Shown here: positions 52,046-62,098 of the stretch, in pieces
Position numbering within the stretch: the stretch's first letter is position 1
Layout: each line of letters opens with the position of its first letter
Origin: Yanghanlia caeni
Lineage (GTDB): Bacteria > Pseudomonadota > Gammaproteobacteria > Burkholderiales > Burkholderiaceae_B
Reading direction: 5' to 3'
DNA: 64,000 nt
Assembly (NCBI GenBank): GCA_030733815.1
Contig: JAUZQE010000012.1
Span: 26,670 to 90,669, forward strand
The notes under the pieces: generated by a model
The model's input: only the letters and a program-made list of their open reading frames with translations
Told to the model about the DNA's origin: nothing
Database searches by the model: none
Made by a program: the position numbers and the translations under genes

Positions 52046-53113
52046 TTATGCGCTGCGGCGCGCGGGGCGCGAACCCAGCGCCAGCGCGCAGCGCTGCAGC
52101 ACGCTGTGGATGAAGAGTCGGGGGCTCAGCGGATGCCCGGCCACGGCACGTTGCTGGCCCAGCCATTTGGCCGTGTCTGAAAGCACCGCAGGGTTGGTGC
52201 GACCGGCGAGCGTCGCCAGGGTTGTGGCCTGAGAGGGAAAATAGCGTGGCGGCATACCGGCGGCGTTCAGCGACAGATCGACAAATGCACGTTGCAGGCC
52301 GTCGAGCCAAATGGCGGGCTCGATGCGTTCGAGCGCATCGGCGGTCGCAGCGAGGGCATCGGCAGCGGCATCGGGGCCCGGCCGGGTCACGCCACCCAGA
52401 AAACCCTGCAGCCATGCCGGGCACGGCGATTCGCCCGAGCGGGCCAGCTCGAGTGCCCGTACCGGTGCACCGCCGGCCACCGAAAGCCAGTCGGCAGGTT
52501 CCTCGATGCCCTGTTCCCGCAGCCACTGCGCGGCAACCTGGGGTTCGGGCACCGGCAATGGCAGGCGTCGGCAGCGCGACACGATCGTGGGCAGCAGCTG
52601 ATCGGGCGTATCGGTGACCAGCAGAAAGACGGTATGGGGCGGAGGCTCTTCGAGAACCTTCAGCAGCGCATTGGCGGCAATGAGGTTCATGGCGTGCGCC
52701 GGGTAGAGGACTGCGACGCGCCAGCCCCCCCGATGCGTGGCCGTACCGAACCAGCCTGAAAGACTGCGTATCTGTTCGACCCGAATCTCGCGCGACGGTG
52801 TCTTCCTGGCCGCGCTCTCCGACTCTTCACCGCCCTCGCCTTCTTCCAGCGCCACGGCTTCGGGCCGCACACGTCGCAGATCGGGATGGTTGCCGCCCGC
52901 CACCCAGCGACATGCCTGGCAGGTGTTGCAGGCGAGCCCGTCGCGCGGCTGCTCGCACAGCAACGACGCCGCCGCGGCGAGCGCAAAACGGCGCTTGCCG
53001 ATACCGGCCAGGCCATGAATGAGCCATGCATGGGCAAAACGCTGCGGAGCATGCAGCCAGCGCGATGCGAAGGCCGTCTGCCAGGGCAGGAATTGCTGCA
53101 CCCCCGCGGTCAT
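52046..53113 (-). CDS. holB: DNA polymerase III subunit delta'
   Basis: A 355-residue clamp-loader subunit. The N-terminal AAA+ region has HAWLIHGLAGIGKRRFA (a P-loop-like site), a zinc-binding Cys group (ACNTCQAC), and the SRC motif in PTIVSRCRRLPL. NALLKVLEEPPPHTVFLLVTD is the sensor region typical of delta'. An acidic, low-complexity stretch (residues about 95-110, EEGEGGEESES) sits between the zinc site and the RVEQIR segment. It overlaps tmk by four bases. Confidence 0.94.
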   Translation of the reverse strand: MTAGVQQFLPWQTAFASRWLHAPQRFAHAWLIHGLAGIGKRRFALAAAASLLCEQPRDGLACNTCQACRWVAGGNHPDLRRVRPEAVALEEGEGGEESESAARKTPSREIRVEQIRSLSGWFGTATHRGGWRVAVLYPAHAMNLIAANALLKVLEEPPPHTVFLLVTDTPDQLLPTIVSRCRRLPLPVPEPQVAAQWLREQGIEEPADWLSVAGGAPVRALELARSGESPCPAWLQGFLGGVTRPGPDAAADALAATADALERIEPAIWLDGLQRAFVDLSLNAAGMPPRYFPSQATTLATLAGRTNPAVLSDTAKWLGQQRAVAGHPLSPRLFIHSVLQRCALALGSRPARRSA

Positions 53114-53817
53114 GAGACCACGCCCCTTTTGTCGGGCCCCTGTGACAGCACCATGCGCGCGATGAGCGGCTCGACCAGGTCGATCGCATCCTGTGCGATG
53201 GCCTGCGGCGTGCGGTCGGCCTCGAGCACCTTGAATCGACGGGGATGCCGGGCAGCCTGCGCCAGGAATCCTTCGCGTGCGCGCTGCAGAAATGCAAGTT
53301 GCTCCGCTTCGAGCCGGTCGAGCCCAGTGCCGCGACGCTGTACGCGTCGCAGACCGACTGCCGGGTCGAGGTCGAGGATGATGTACAGATCGGGACGGAA
53401 GCCGCCAAGCGCCAGATCGTTGATCTGTTCGACAAGTTCCAGATCGATTCCGCGCGCGTAATGCTGGAAGCTGATCGTGGCGGAATCGAAGCGGTCGCAT
53501 AGCACGACCTGACCGGCTTGCAGCGCAGGAAGAATTTTTTCACGCAGATGCTGGGCACGGGAGGCACCGAACAGCATCAGTTCGGTCAGGTCGCACATCT
53601 CGGGCGTATCGGGACTCAGAAGTACCTCGCGGATTTTTTCGCCGATGGGCGTGCCACCCGGTTCGCGCGTGACGACCACGTCGAGCCCGCGCTCGAGCAG
53701 ATACGCGCGCAGCGTGTTGATGAGCGTGGTCTTGCCCGCGCCGTTGCTGCCGTCGCATACCAGCATGAAACCCCGCGGGCGGCCCGACTTCGGCAAGGGG
53801 TGCGAAATCGCTGTCAT
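53110..53817 (-). CDS. tmk: Thymidylate kinase
   Basis: A 235-residue dTMP kinase making dTDP. The P-loop is CDGSNGAGKTT (residues 21-31), the DR(Y/F) motif is LCDRFDSATISFQ and TREPGGTPIGEKIR is canonical. About ten extra residues precede the P-loop domain, and the C-terminus extends past the usual end by a short tail. It overlaps mltG upstream and holB downstream by four bases each, giving a tightly coupled operon. Confidence 0.96.
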   Translation of the reverse strand: MTAISHPLPKSGRPRGFMLVCDGSNGAGKTTLINTLRAYLLERGLDVVVTREPGGTPIGEKIREVLLSPDTPEMCDLTELMLFGASRAQHLREKILPALQAGQVVLCDRFDSATISFQHYARGIDLELVEQINDLALGGFRPDLYIILDLDPAVGLRRVQRRGTGLDRLEAEQLAFLQRAREGFLAQAARHPRRFKVLEADRTPQAIAQDAIDLVEPLIARMVLSQGPDKRGVVS

Positions 53818-54827
53818 TGCTTCCTGCCCAGAATGTACTTGGCCACGGCCCGGTTGTGTTCGCGCAAAGTGCTCGAAAACTGGCTGCTGCCATCGCCCCG
53901 GGCAACGAAGTAATAGTATTTGTGCATTTCGGGATGCAGGGCCGCATGCAGGGCCGCCCTGCCCGGGCTGGCGATAGGGGTGGGAGGCAGCCCTCCGCGC
54001 GTATAGGTATTCCAGGGTGTGTCGGTTTCGAGGTCGCGCTTGCGTATGCGCCCCTGGTAGCGCTCGCCCATGCCATAAATGACGGTGGGGTCGGTCTGCA
54101 GCAGCATGCCGCGGCGCAAGCGATTCACGAAGACCCCCGCAACACGCGCCCGATCCTCGCCCAGGCCGGTTTCCTTTTCGACGATCGACGCCAGTATCAG
54201 AGCCTCGTAAGAATTCGCAAGCGGCAGATCCGGTGCACGCGACGCCCAGGCCTGTTCCAGCAAGGATCGCTGGGCACGATACGCAAGCTGCAGCACCTCG
54301 AAATCAGTGGTTCCGGGTACGAATACGTAGGTATCAGGCAGGAACAGTCCTTCCGGACTGGGGAATTCGCTGGCACCGAGCCGCTGCAGGAGCTCTTCAT
54401 CGGTAACACCCTCGAGTGTCTGGCGCACGTGTGGTGATTCGCGCAACGCCTGCCGGATCCGCTGATAGGTCCACCCTTCCACAAGGGTGAGCCGCGCCTG
54501 AACCATCTCGCCGCGCGCCATGCGTTCGAGCAGCCGTTGTGGCGTGTCGCCCCGTTGCGCTTCGTATGCGCCGGCCTTGATCTGCTTGTCGAGCCCGCTC
54601 ACGCGCGCCAGAACGGTGAGGCCATCAGCGTTGACCTGGATGCCGGCCGCGTTCATGGCGCGGGCAATGGCCCTGACCCCGCTGCCCGGCTCGACCACGT
54701 ACTGAACACGCTCGGCGTTCATGTCGACTGCGGCCTGTACCCAGTGCCATGCATAACCCGCCGCAGCGGCCAGCACCAGCACGGTCGTGGCCAGCATTAA
54801 CAGGATAAAGGCTTTGAATTTTCTCAT
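53814..54827 (-). CDS. mltG: Endolytic murein transglycosylase MltG
   Basis: A 337-residue inner-membrane protein with one N-terminal membrane helix (AFILLMLATTVLVLAAAAGYAWHW, in part), a LysM-like domain, and the YceG catalytic domain. The catalytic Glu lies in ILASIVEKETGLGEDRARVAGVFVNRL (in part), and TDPTVIYGMGERY is canonical. MltG cuts nascent glycan strands and sets their length. It is first in the mltG-tmk-holB-tatD-ankyrin unit and divergent from ygfZ. The start at 54827 is the one that yields the membrane anchor directly. Confidence 0.94.
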   Translation of the reverse strand: MRKFKAFILLMLATTVLVLAAAAGYAWHWVQAAVDMNAERVQYVVEPGSGVRAIARAMNAAGIQVNADGLTVLARVSGLDKQIKAGAYEAQRGDTPQRLLERMARGEMVQARLTLVEGWTYQRIRQALRESPHVRQTLEGVTDEELLQRLGASEFPSPEGLFLPDTYVFVPGTTDFEVLQLAYRAQRSLLEQAWASRAPDLPLANSYEALILASIVEKETGLGEDRARVAGVFVNRLRRGMLLQTDPTVIYGMGERYQGRIRKRDLETDTPWNTYTRGGLPPTPIASPGRAALHAALHPEMHKYYYFVARGDGSSQFSSTLREHNRAVAKYILGRKQ

Positions 54828-54940
54828 GTTCTCGTATTTTAGCGGGCATGGGCCTGACGCACTCCCGCTGTCTCGCGCGGCAAAGCCCGTTATCATAAAC
54901 GTCAGGCTTCGCCCTGTGTTCTGTCACTTCCCATAGGCAT

Positions 54941-55888
54941 ATGACCCGAATCATGCATTTTCTTGCACCCCTTGACGATCTGGCCGTCATTCGCATCGAA
55001 GGCGCCGATGCGGCAACCTTTCTGCATTCGCAACTCAGCAACGATATTGCCACCATGGGGCCGGCCGACGCCCGCCTGGCCGCATACTGCAACCCCAAGG
55101 GCCGCATGCTGGGTTCGCTGATCGTCTGGGGCGAAAATGAAGACGCCGACAGCCCGCTCATGGCGCTGGCGAAAGCCGACATTCTCGAACCCCTGCTCAA
55201 GCGTCTGCGCATGTTCGTACTGCGTGCCAAGGTGCGGTTCGAGATCACCGGGCTCAAGGTCTGGGGTGCCAATCTGCCCGCGCCAGCAGGCGAACCCTGG
55301 ACCGTGCAGCGCGATCACGGCGTCACGCGCATTTCGGCGCCGGCGGCCCCGGGCGGCCCGGCACGCTGGTGGGTGATTGCCGACGAAGGGCTTGACGCCA
55401 CCACACTGGCCGGCACGCCCGACATTCCCCGTAACGATGCGGCGACCTGGCGTGCGCAGGACATCGAAGCCGGCCTGGGCTGGGTCGAGCTCAGGAATAT
55501 CGAACTGTTCATTCCGCAGAGTCTCGCCTACGATCTGATCGGCGGTGTGAACTTCACCAAGGGCTGCTACCCGGGGCAGGAGGTGGTGGCTCGCGCCCAC
55601 TACCGCGGCACCGTCAAGCGGCGCCCCATGCCCGGGTTGTGCCATGTGGCAGGCGACGCCCGCCTCGAAGCGGGGGCAGATATTTTCAATGCGACACGTC
55701 CGGGTGCGCCGGCCGGGCGCATCATCAACGCGGTGGCCGGCCCCGCTGCCACGAACGGCGAACACCCTTGGCATCTGCTTATGGAAGTGAACCTGGGCGA
55801 CCTCGAACAGGCCGAATACCGCGCCTTTTCAGCCGATGGGCCCGCCATACAGCTGCTGAGGCCGCCCTACCCGCTCGAAGCGGGTTGA
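54941..55888 (+). CDS. ygfZ: Folate-binding YgfZ/GcvT-like protein
   Basis: A 315-residue tetrahydrofolate-binding protein of the COG0354 family needed for maintenance of certain iron-sulfur enzymes. The signature with the conserved Cys209 is FTKGCYPGQEVVARAHYRG. The N-terminus IRIEGADAATFLHSQLSNDI is typical. Divergent from mltG, as in several betaproteobacteria. Confidence 0.93.
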   Translation: MTRIMHFLAPLDDLAVIRIEGADAATFLHSQLSNDIATMGPADARLAAYCNPKGRMLGSLIVWGENEDADSPLMALAKADILEPLLKRLRMFVLRAKVRFEITGLKVWGANLPAPAGEPWTVQRDHGVTRISAPAAPGGPARWWVIADEGLDATTLAGTPDIPRNDAATWRAQDIEAGLGWVELRNIELFIPQSLAYDLIGGVNFTKGCYPGQEVVARAHYRGTVKRRPMPGLCHVAGDARLEAGADIFNATRPGAPAGRIINAVAGPAATNGEHPWHLLMEVNLGDLEQAEYRAFSADGPAIQLLRPPYPLEAG

Positions 55889-55901
55889 GCGGCACAGGGA
55901 T

Positions 55902-57038
55902 TCAACCCAGATTTTCAAGCGGGTGGTCGCTTCCAAGCGGCCACGGTGCCTCGAAGTAGCGTTCAACCCAGGCCGCCGTGGCTTCGTCGAGCGTGGCGGG
56001 ATTCCAGCGCGGGTTACGGTCTTTGTCGATCAGCAGCGCGCGGATCCCCTCCTGCAGGTCGCCCTGCACCCCCGCATGCAGCGACGCGATGTATTCCTGG
56101 CGGAACACGTCGGCCAGCGACATCAGCCGGGCACGTTCGAGCAGGGTGAACGACAGGCGTGCCGACCCGGGTGACCCGGCCAGGAACGTGGCGGCCGCCT
56201 TTTGCATCCAGGGATCGGCGTGATCGGCAAACCCCGCAATGGCCTGGCATACCGCATGGAAATCGTGCCCGTCGCAGGCGCGCCGGATTTCGCGGTAGTG
56301 GCGTTCGAGGGGGCCGGGTTCGTTCAGCTGCAGGGCAAAGCCCTGCAGCAGCCGGTCGAGCTCGATTGCGTTTTCGCGTGCGTCATCGTGCCATGTTGCG
56401 GCCTGTACCGCAGCCATGAATTCCGGCCAGCGGGCCGATTCGACCGCGTGGTCGGCCAGCCCAAGAAAGTGGCAGTCGGACGCCCCCAGTTGAGCACCGG
56501 TGAACGCGAGGAAACGGCCGGTGCCGCCGGGCAGCCGTGACAGCATCCAGGTGCCGCCCACATCGGGAAACAAGCCGATGGTGATTTCAGGCATCGCGAA
56601 ACGGGTGGTTTCGCTGACCACGCGATGGCTCGCGCCCATCATGAGCCCCACACCGCCACCCATGACGATGCCGTTGCCCCACACCACGATCGGCTTGGGG
56701 TAATCGTGGATCAGGTAATCGAGGCGGTACTCGATTTCGAAGAACCGGCGCGTATAGGCGTTGTCCCACGCGTGACCGGTCTCGTTGTTCAGGATGGAGT
56801 CGTAGATGCCGTGCAGGTCGCCGCCCGCGCAAAACGCCTTTTCGCCAGCGCCGTCGAGAATCACGAACGCTATGGACGGGTCGTTCGCCCACGCCACGAG
56901 CTTGTCGTGCAAGACCTCGCACATGGGCAGGGTGAGACCGTTCAGCGTACGCGGGCGGTTCAGTGTCGCCCGCCCCACCTGCAGACGCCCCGTGCTGATG
57001 ACCTCGAACAGCACAACATCAGCATCATCCTTCATCAT
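55902..57038 (-). CDS. 3-hydroxyisobutyryl-CoA hydrolase (crotonase family)
   Basis: A 378-residue enzyme longer than simple hydratases. The family segments are GAGEKAFCAGGDLHGIYD, WGNGIVMGGGVGLMMGASHRVVSETTRFAMPEITIGLFPDVGG (in part) with the catalytic Glu, and the C-terminal hydrolase extension (FRQEYIASLHAG and the RNPRWNPATLDEAT end). This matches HIBYL-CoA hydrolase of valine catabolism. It overlaps the upstream acyl-CoA dehydrogenase by four bases, consistent with consecutive steps of that pathway. Confidence 0.9.
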   Translation of the reverse strand: MMKDDADVVLFEVISTGRLQVGRATLNRPRTLNGLTLPMCEVLHDKLVAWANDPSIAFVILDGAGEKAFCAGGDLHGIYDSILNNETGHAWDNAYTRRFFEIEYRLDYLIHDYPKPIVVWGNGIVMGGGVGLMMGASHRVVSETTRFAMPEITIGLFPDVGGTWMLSRLPGGTGRFLAFTGAQLGASDCHFLGLADHAVESARWPEFMAAVQAATWHDDARENAIELDRLLQGFALQLNEPGPLERHYREIRRACDGHDFHAVCQAIAGFADHADPWMQKAAATFLAGSPGSARLSFTLLERARLMSLADVFRQEYIASLHAGVQGDLQEGIRALLIDKDRNPRWNPATLDEATAAWVERYFEAPWPLGSDHPLENLG

Positions 57039-58189
57039 CTTATGTCGACTCCTTTGTCTATGATCTGGCGCGCAATGATGACGCGCATGATCTCGTTGGT
57101 TCCTTCCAGAATCTGGTGCACGCGTGTGTCGCGCACCAGCCGCTCGAGCGGGTAATCCTTGAGATATCCGTAACCGCCGTGCAGCTGCTGGGCATCCAGG
57201 CAGACCTGAAAGCCCAGGTCGGTGGCCAGCCGCTTGGCCATGGCGCAGTAGACGCTGGCCTGAGGGTGACCGGTATCGAGCATGCTGGCAGCCAACCGGA
57301 CCATCTGCCGCGACGCCACGATATGCGTGAGCATGTCGGCCAGCTTGAACTGCAGTGCCTGAAACGCGGTGAGTGGTTGCGAAAACTGCTTGCGATCCTG
57401 CATGTAGGTGCGAGCCGCATCGTAGGCGCCCTGCGCCGCTCCCACCGAGCAGGTGGCGATGTTGATGCGGCCGCCATCGAGCCCTTTCATGGCAAACACG
57501 AAGCCCTGCCCCTCTTCACCCAGGCGATTTTCCTCGGGTACCTCGACGTTTTCGAACGTGATGGGGCGGGTGGACTGGCTGTTCCAGCCCATTTTTTCTT
57601 CTTTGCGGCCATAGGTGATGCCCGGCGTGTCGGCCGGCACGGCGAACGCCGAAACGCCCCGCGGGCCGGCTTCGCCCGTTCGGGCCATGACGATCAGCAG
57701 GTCGGTGTCGCCGCCGCCCGAAATGAACGCCTTTGAACCATTCAGCACGTAGCCTGCCCCACGGCATTCGGCGCGGGTCTGCAGCGAGCCAGCGTCTGAG
57801 CCGGCGCCGGGTTCGGTGAGGCAGTACGAGGCCAGCTTCTGACCGGTTGCGAGCGCTTCACCCCATTCGCGGCATACGCGTTCGGTGCCCCATGTGCCGA
57901 GCATCCAGACGGCCATGTTGTGTATGGTGAGAAAGGCCGCAGTGGAGGGATCGAACGCGGCCATTTCTTCGAACACCAGCGTGGCGTCGAGCCGGGGCAG
58001 CCCGAGCCCGCCCACGGATTCGGGCGCGTACATGGCGCAGAAGCCGAGTTCGCCGGCACGTTGAAAGGCCTCGCGCGGAAAGATGGCTTCGGCGTCCCAG
58101 CGTGCGGCGTTGGGCGCCAGTTCACCTTCGGCGAATTCACGCGCGGCCTGGGCAAAGGCAAGCTGTTCGTCTGTCAGACGAAAATCCAT
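57035..58189 (-). CDS. Acyl-CoA dehydrogenase, probable isobutyryl-CoA dehydrogenase
   Basis: A 384-residue flavoenzyme with all classic motifs: YCLTEPGAGSDAGSL, NGSKAFISGGG, QFSQPLTAFQALQFKLADM and the catalytic Glu in QILEGTNEIMRVIIAR. Coupled by a four-base overlap to 3-hydroxyisobutyryl-CoA hydrolase, so branched-chain (valine) degradation is likely. A short- or branched-chain acyl-CoA of another kind is possible. A TACTAT box at 58232-58237 on the minus strand could be its -10. Confidence 0.92.
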   Translation of the reverse strand: MDFRLTDEQLAFAQAAREFAEGELAPNAARWDAEAIFPREAFQRAGELGFCAMYAPESVGGLGLPRLDATLVFEEMAAFDPSTAAFLTIHNMAVWMLGTWGTERVCREWGEALATGQKLASYCLTEPGAGSDAGSLQTRAECRGAGYVLNGSKAFISGGGDTDLLIVMARTGEAGPRGVSAFAVPADTPGITYGRKEEKMGWNSQSTRPITFENVEVPEENRLGEEGQGFVFAMKGLDGGRINIATCSVGAAQGAYDAARTYMQDRKQFSQPLTAFQALQFKLADMLTHIVASRQMVRLAASMLDTGHPQASVYCAMAKRLATDLGFQVCLDAQQLHGGYGYLKDYPLERLVRDTRVHQILEGTNEIMRVIIARQIIDKGVDIR

Positions 58190-58294
58190 GATTGTGTCTC
58201 CTTTTGTTCTTTGCGCGCGCCGCAGCTTAGAGCATAGTACACGGCGCGGGCGCGGGGTGTCTGACGCAACCTTACCGCGCTGCCATCGGCCGTG

Positions 58295-58312
58295 TTGTCA
58301 ATTTCATGACAA
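58295..58312. promoter_or_regulatory. Inverted repeat upstream of the valine-type operon
   Basis: TTGTCA-ATTTCA-TGACAA is an 18-base dyad just outside the rnfH stop and about 106 bases before the acyl-CoA dehydrogenase start. It could be a regulator operator or part of the rnfH 3' end. No regulator gene adjoins it. Confidence 0.35.
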
Positions 58313-58316
58313 TGTA

Positions 58317-58637
58317 TCACCCCCGGCGCGTCGCACCGGCCGTGCGCTGCCGATGCAGTGCCCGCCTGCGGCGCGACTCCATGGGGTCGAATACGAGCGG
58401 CCGGTACACCTCGACCCGATCGCCATCGCGCAGCACATGATCGCGCGGGCACACCCTGCCGAACACGCCTGCAGGCGCCGGCGGGTCGGCCAGCTGCGGA
58501 AACTGTTCGAACAGACCGCTTGCGTCGAGCGCGTGCGCGAGCGTGGCACCGTGAGGCAGGTCGACGATGCGTCGCCATACCGCATCCGGCCAGGCGAAGA
58601 TGACTTCGACCCGCAGGATCGCCGGGTCATTCGCCAT
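58317..58637 (-). CDS. rnfH: RnfH family protein (UPF0125/RatB)
   Basis: A 106-residue beta-grasp, ubiquitin-like protein. The start VEVIFAWPDAVWRRIVDLPHGATLAHAL and the end LRDGDRVEVYRPLVFDPMESRRRRA are characteristic (each given in part). The function is not established. It overlaps ratA by 11 bases; ratA-rnfH next to smpB is a widely conserved arrangement. Start chosen at MANDPAILRVEV. Confidence 0.93.
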   Translation of the reverse strand: MANDPAILRVEVIFAWPDAVWRRIVDLPHGATLAHALDASGLFEQFPQLADPPAPAGVFGRVCPRDHVLRDGDRVEVYRPLVFDPMESRRRRALHRQRTAGATRRG

Positions 58638-59061
58638 ACACTGCCTGCGCCCGCTGCGTGAAGGAATCGATGAAACTGGTGGCAATGCGGTTGAAAATGG
58701 GGCCCACCACGGCTTCCAGTGCGCGGCTGGAAAACGCGTACCGCATGGTGTAGACCACCTTGCTGGCGTCTTCGGCCAGCTCGATGAATTCCCACGTGCC
58801 CGTCAGTTCGGAAAACGGGCCGTCGATCAGGCTTATTTTGATGAGCCGCGGGTAATCGTGTTCGTTGCGCGTGGTGAAGGTTTGCTTGATGCCGGCAATG
58901 CTGATGGTGACCGATGCCTCCATGCCCGATTCATCATGACGATGCACCTGCGTGCCCCCGCACCAGGGCATGAATTCCGGGTAGCGCCCGACGTCGGCCA
59001 CCAGATCGAACATCTGCTTGCTGCTGTATGGGACAAGAACGGAGCGCTGTACAGTGTGCAT
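58627..59061 (-). CDS. ratA: RatA/CoQ10-like SRPBCC (START) domain protein
   Basis: A 144-residue SRPBCC-fold protein. The start VQRSVLVPYSSKQMFDLVADVGRYPEFMPWCGG (in part) is diagnostic of RatA/Coq10 proteins. In E. coli RatA was described as a 70S ribosome association inhibitor; homologues bind ubiquinone and support respiration. Its context, overlapping rnfH and divergent from smpB, is the conserved one. Start fixed at MHTVQRSV; a longer upstream frame covers smpB antisense. Confidence 0.92.
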   Translation of the reverse strand: MHTVQRSVLVPYSSKQMFDLVADVGRYPEFMPWCGGTQVHRHDESGMEASVTISIAGIKQTFTTRNEHDYPRLIKISLIDGPFSELTGTWEFIELAEDASKVVYTMRYAFSSRALEAVVGPIFNRIATSFIDSFTQRAQAVYGE

Positions 59062-59121
59062 CGATACGGGTTCGGATAGAATGGAATGTTCTGATTTTAG
59101 CGTCTGCAAAAAGATACGTTC

Positions 59122-59586
59122 ATGATCATTGTCGAGAACCGCAAAGCCAAACACGACTATTTCATTGAAGAGCGGTTCGAGGCCGGGCTGGTGCTCGAAG
59201 GCTGGGAAGTCAAGGCAATACGTGCCGGCCACGTCCAGCTCAAGGAAAGCTACATCATCGTTCGCGACGGGGAAATTTTCATCATTGGCATGCACATCAG
59301 CCCGCTGCCCACCGCGTCGACCCATGTGCGCCCCGAAGCCACCCGTACGCGCAAGCTGCTGCTGCGGGCCGAAGAAATCAAGAAGCTCATCGGCAAGACC
59401 GAGCAGCGCGGCTATGCGCTGGTACCGCTCAACCTGCATTACCGCAACGGCCGAATCAAACTGGATTTCGGCCTGGGCCGCGGCAAGAAGCTGCACGACA
59501 AGCGCGACACCGCCCGCGAAAAAGACTGGGCCCGCGAACGCGAACGCCTGCTCAAACACGACACGCGCAATACGCGCCGCGACTGA
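59122..59586 (+). CDS. smpB: SsrA-binding protein SmpB
   Basis: A 154-residue OB-fold protein that binds tmRNA for ribosome rescue. [31 protein letters not shown] and the basic C-terminal tail ([24 protein letters not shown], in part) are canonical. The tmRNA gene ssrA is not in the window. A GC-rich hairpin (ACCGGGCCGC/GCGGCCGGT) lies in the 116-base gap after it. Confidence 0.97.
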   Translation: MIIVENRKAKHDYFIEERFEAGLVLEGWEVKAIRAGHVQLKESYIIVRDGEIFIIGMHISPLPTASTHVRPEATRTRKLLLRAEEIKKLIGKTEQRGYALVPLNLHYRNGRIKLDFGLGRGKKLHDKRDTAREKDWARERERLLKHDTRNTRRD

Positions 59587-59702
59587 GCGTCGTCAAGCAA
59601 GCACCGGGCCGCGCGCTGCGGCCGGTACTTATTCGCTTAGCGGGATATTTGCATGAAGGAATGTCCGCGCCCCGGCACACGGCCGCGGCGCGGTGCATGG
59701 CA

Positions 59703-62069
59703 TTACGCCTGGGCGAGGCGCTGCCAGGTATCGACGACGGTGTCGGGGTTCAGCGACATCGAAAGAATGCCCTCGTCTCGCAGCCAGAGCGCGAGGTCGA
59801 GGTGATCGCTGGGCCCCTGGCCGCAGATGCCCACATACTTGCCGGCCTTGAGGCAGGCCTTGATGGCACGGCTCAGCATGAACTGCACGGCGGGGTCGCG
59901 TTCGTCGAAGTCTGCTGCCAGCAGTTCCATGCCGGAATCGCGGTCGAGACCCAGAGTGAGCTGGGTCATGTCGTTCGAGCCGATGGAAAAACCGTCAAAG
60001 AACTCCAGGAACTCTTCCGCAAGGATGGCGTTGGAAGGCACTTCGCACATCATGATGAGGCGCAGACCGTTTTCGCCACGCACCAGCCCATTGGCGGCCA
60101 GCAGGTCGACCACGCGGCGGGCCTGATCAAGCGTGCGCACGAACGGCACCATGATTTCGACGTTGGTGAGGCCCATTTCGTCGCGCACTTTCTTGAGCGC
60201 CTCGCATTCCATACGGAAGCACTCGGCAAAGTCGTCGGAAATGTAGCGTGACGCGCCCCGGAAACCCAACATGGGGTTCTCTTCCTCGGGTTCGTAACGC
60301 GAACCGCCAATCAGCTTGCGATACTCGTTCGACTTGAAGTCGGACAGGCGCACGATGACGGGCTTGGGGTAAAACGCCGCCCCCAGGGTGGCGACGCCTT
60401 CGGCAAGCTTTTCGACGAAGAACGCACGCGGACTGGCGTAGCCGCGCGCGGCCGATTCGACGGCGCTCTTGAGCTCGGTGTCGACATTGGGGTAGTCGAG
60501 CACGGCCTTGGGATGAACGGCAATGTTGTTGTTGATGATGAATTCGAGCCGTGCAAGCCCGACGCCGTCGTTGGGGATCTGTGCGAAGTCGAAGGCGAGC
60601 TGGGGATTGCCCACGTTCATCATGACCTTGAGCCCGATGTCGGGCATTTCGCCCCAGCGCACCTCTTCGATCTCGGTCTCGATGAGGCCGTCGTAAATGC
60701 GGCCTTCGTCGCCTTCCGCGCACGACACCGTGACTTCACGGCCGTTTTCAAGCACGTCAGTGGCGTCACTGCAACCGACAACGGCCGGAATGCCCAGTTC
60801 GCGGGCGATGATGGCCGCGTGGCAGGTACGCCCGCCACGGTTGGTGACGATTGCGGCGGCCAGCTTCATGACCGGTTCCCAGTTCGGGTCGGTCATGTCG
60901 GTGACCAGGATGTCGCCGGCCTGCACCTTGTGCATTTCAGAGGCATCGGCCACCACGCGAACCTTGCCCGAGCCGATTTTCTGACCGATGGCGCGCCCGG
61001 TGACGAGCACTTCGCCGGTGGCCTTGAGGCGATAACGTTCCTGTACGTCGTTGGCGCCCTGCTGCGACTTCACGGTTTCGGGGCGGGCCTGCAGAATGTA
61101 GATCTTGCCGTCGATGCCGTCGCGGCCCCACTCGATGTCCATGGGGCGGCCGTAGTGCTGTTCGATGATGACCGCGTAACGGGCCAGTTCGATGACCTCG
61201 TCGTCGGTAAGCGAATAGCGATTGCGCTCGGAAACGGGAACGTCGACCGTGCGTACGGCGTGGCCGGTGCTGCGGTCGGCGTCGAATTCCATCTTGATGA
61301 GCTTGGAACCGATGCGGCGGCTGATGATCGGGTACTTGCCTGCGGCCAGCGACGGCTTGAACACGTAGAACTCGTCGGGGTTGACGGCGCCCTGCACGAC
61401 CGTTTCGCCCAGGCCGTACGACGAGGTAATGAAAACCACGTCTTTGAAGCCCGACTCGGTGTCGATGGTGAACATGACGCCGGCACTGCCCTTGTCGGAG
61501 CGCACCATGCGTTGCACACCCGCCGACAAGGCCACTTCGGCATGCGCGTAGCCTTTGTGCACGCGATACGAAATGGCGCGGTCGTTGTACAGCGATGCGA
61601 ACACGTGGCGGATTTTCTCGAGCACTTCGTCGATGCCCACCACGTTGAGATACGTTTCCTGCTGCCCCGCGAACGACGCATCGGGAAGGTCTTCGGCCGT
61701 GGCAGACGAGCGCACGGCAAACGAACCCTGCCCGTCGGCATCGAGCTCGGCAAATGCCTTGCGGATTTCCTGCTCGAATTCGGCAGGAAACGGCGTGCCG
61801 ATGATCCATTGGCGGATCTCGGCACCGACCGATGCCAGTTCGCGCACGTCTTCGGGATCGAGCGTGCTGAGCTTTTCGGTAATGCGCTGATCGAGGCCGG
61901 TGGATTTCAGGAAATCGCGGAACGCCTGCGCGGTGGTGGCAAACCCGCCGGGAACGCGCACACCTGCGCCGGCCAGCTGGCTGATCATCTCGCCGAGCGA
62001 GGCATTCTTGCCGCCGACGGTGTCGACGTCAGTCATGCGCAGCTGCTCGAAAGGAACAACGTAAGACAT
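59703..62069 (-). CDS. ppsA: Phosphoenolpyruvate synthase
   Basis: A 788-residue enzyme making PEP from pyruvate and ATP for gluconeogenesis. The N-terminal ATP-grasp domain starts [23 protein letters not shown], the phosphohistidine domain has the catalytic His in [21 protein letters not shown], and the C-terminal PEP/pyruvate barrel ends with the active-site Cys in ICGQGPSDH. Start at MSYVVPFEQ. It is divergent from its regulator ppsR, and the 172-base gap holds a large hairpin. Confidence 0.97.
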   Translation of the reverse strand: MSYVVPFEQLRMTDVDTVGGKNASLGEMISQLAGAGVRVPGGFATTAQAFRDFLKSTGLDQRITEKLSTLDPEDVRELASVGAEIRQWIIGTPFPAEFEQEIRKAFAELDADGQGSFAVRSSATAEDLPDASFAGQQETYLNVVGIDEVLEKIRHVFASLYNDRAISYRVHKGYAHAEVALSAGVQRMVRSDKGSAGVMFTIDTESGFKDVVFITSSYGLGETVVQGAVNPDEFYVFKPSLAAGKYPIISRRIGSKLIKMEFDADRSTGHAVRTVDVPVSERNRYSLTDDEVIELARYAVIIEQHYGRPMDIEWGRDGIDGKIYILQARPETVKSQQGANDVQERYRLKATGEVLVTGRAIGQKIGSGKVRVVADASEMHKVQAGDILVTDMTDPNWEPVMKLAAAIVTNRGGRTCHAAIIARELGIPAVVGCSDATDVLENGREVTVSCAEGDEGRIYDGLIETEIEEVRWGEMPDIGLKVMMNVGNPQLAFDFAQIPNDGVGLARLEFIINNNIAVHPKAVLDYPNVDTELKSAVESAARGYASPRAFFVEKLAEGVATLGAAFYPKPVIVRLSDFKSNEYRKLIGGSRYEPEEENPMLGFRGASRYISDDFAECFRMECEALKKVRDEMGLTNVEIMVPFVRTLDQARRVVDLLAANGLVRGENGLRLIMMCEVPSNAILAEEFLEFFDGFSIGSNDMTQLTLGLDRDSGMELLAADFDERDPAVQFMLSRAIKACLKAGKYVGICGQGPSDHLDLALWLRDEGILSMSLNPDTVVDTWQRLAQA

Positions 62070-62098
62070 AAAGTCACCTGTAAATGAAAAGAAAGCGT

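Noticed and set aside
60513..62087. 524-codon open frame on the plus strand
   Set aside because: Antisense to ppsA across all its conserved domains; no homology.
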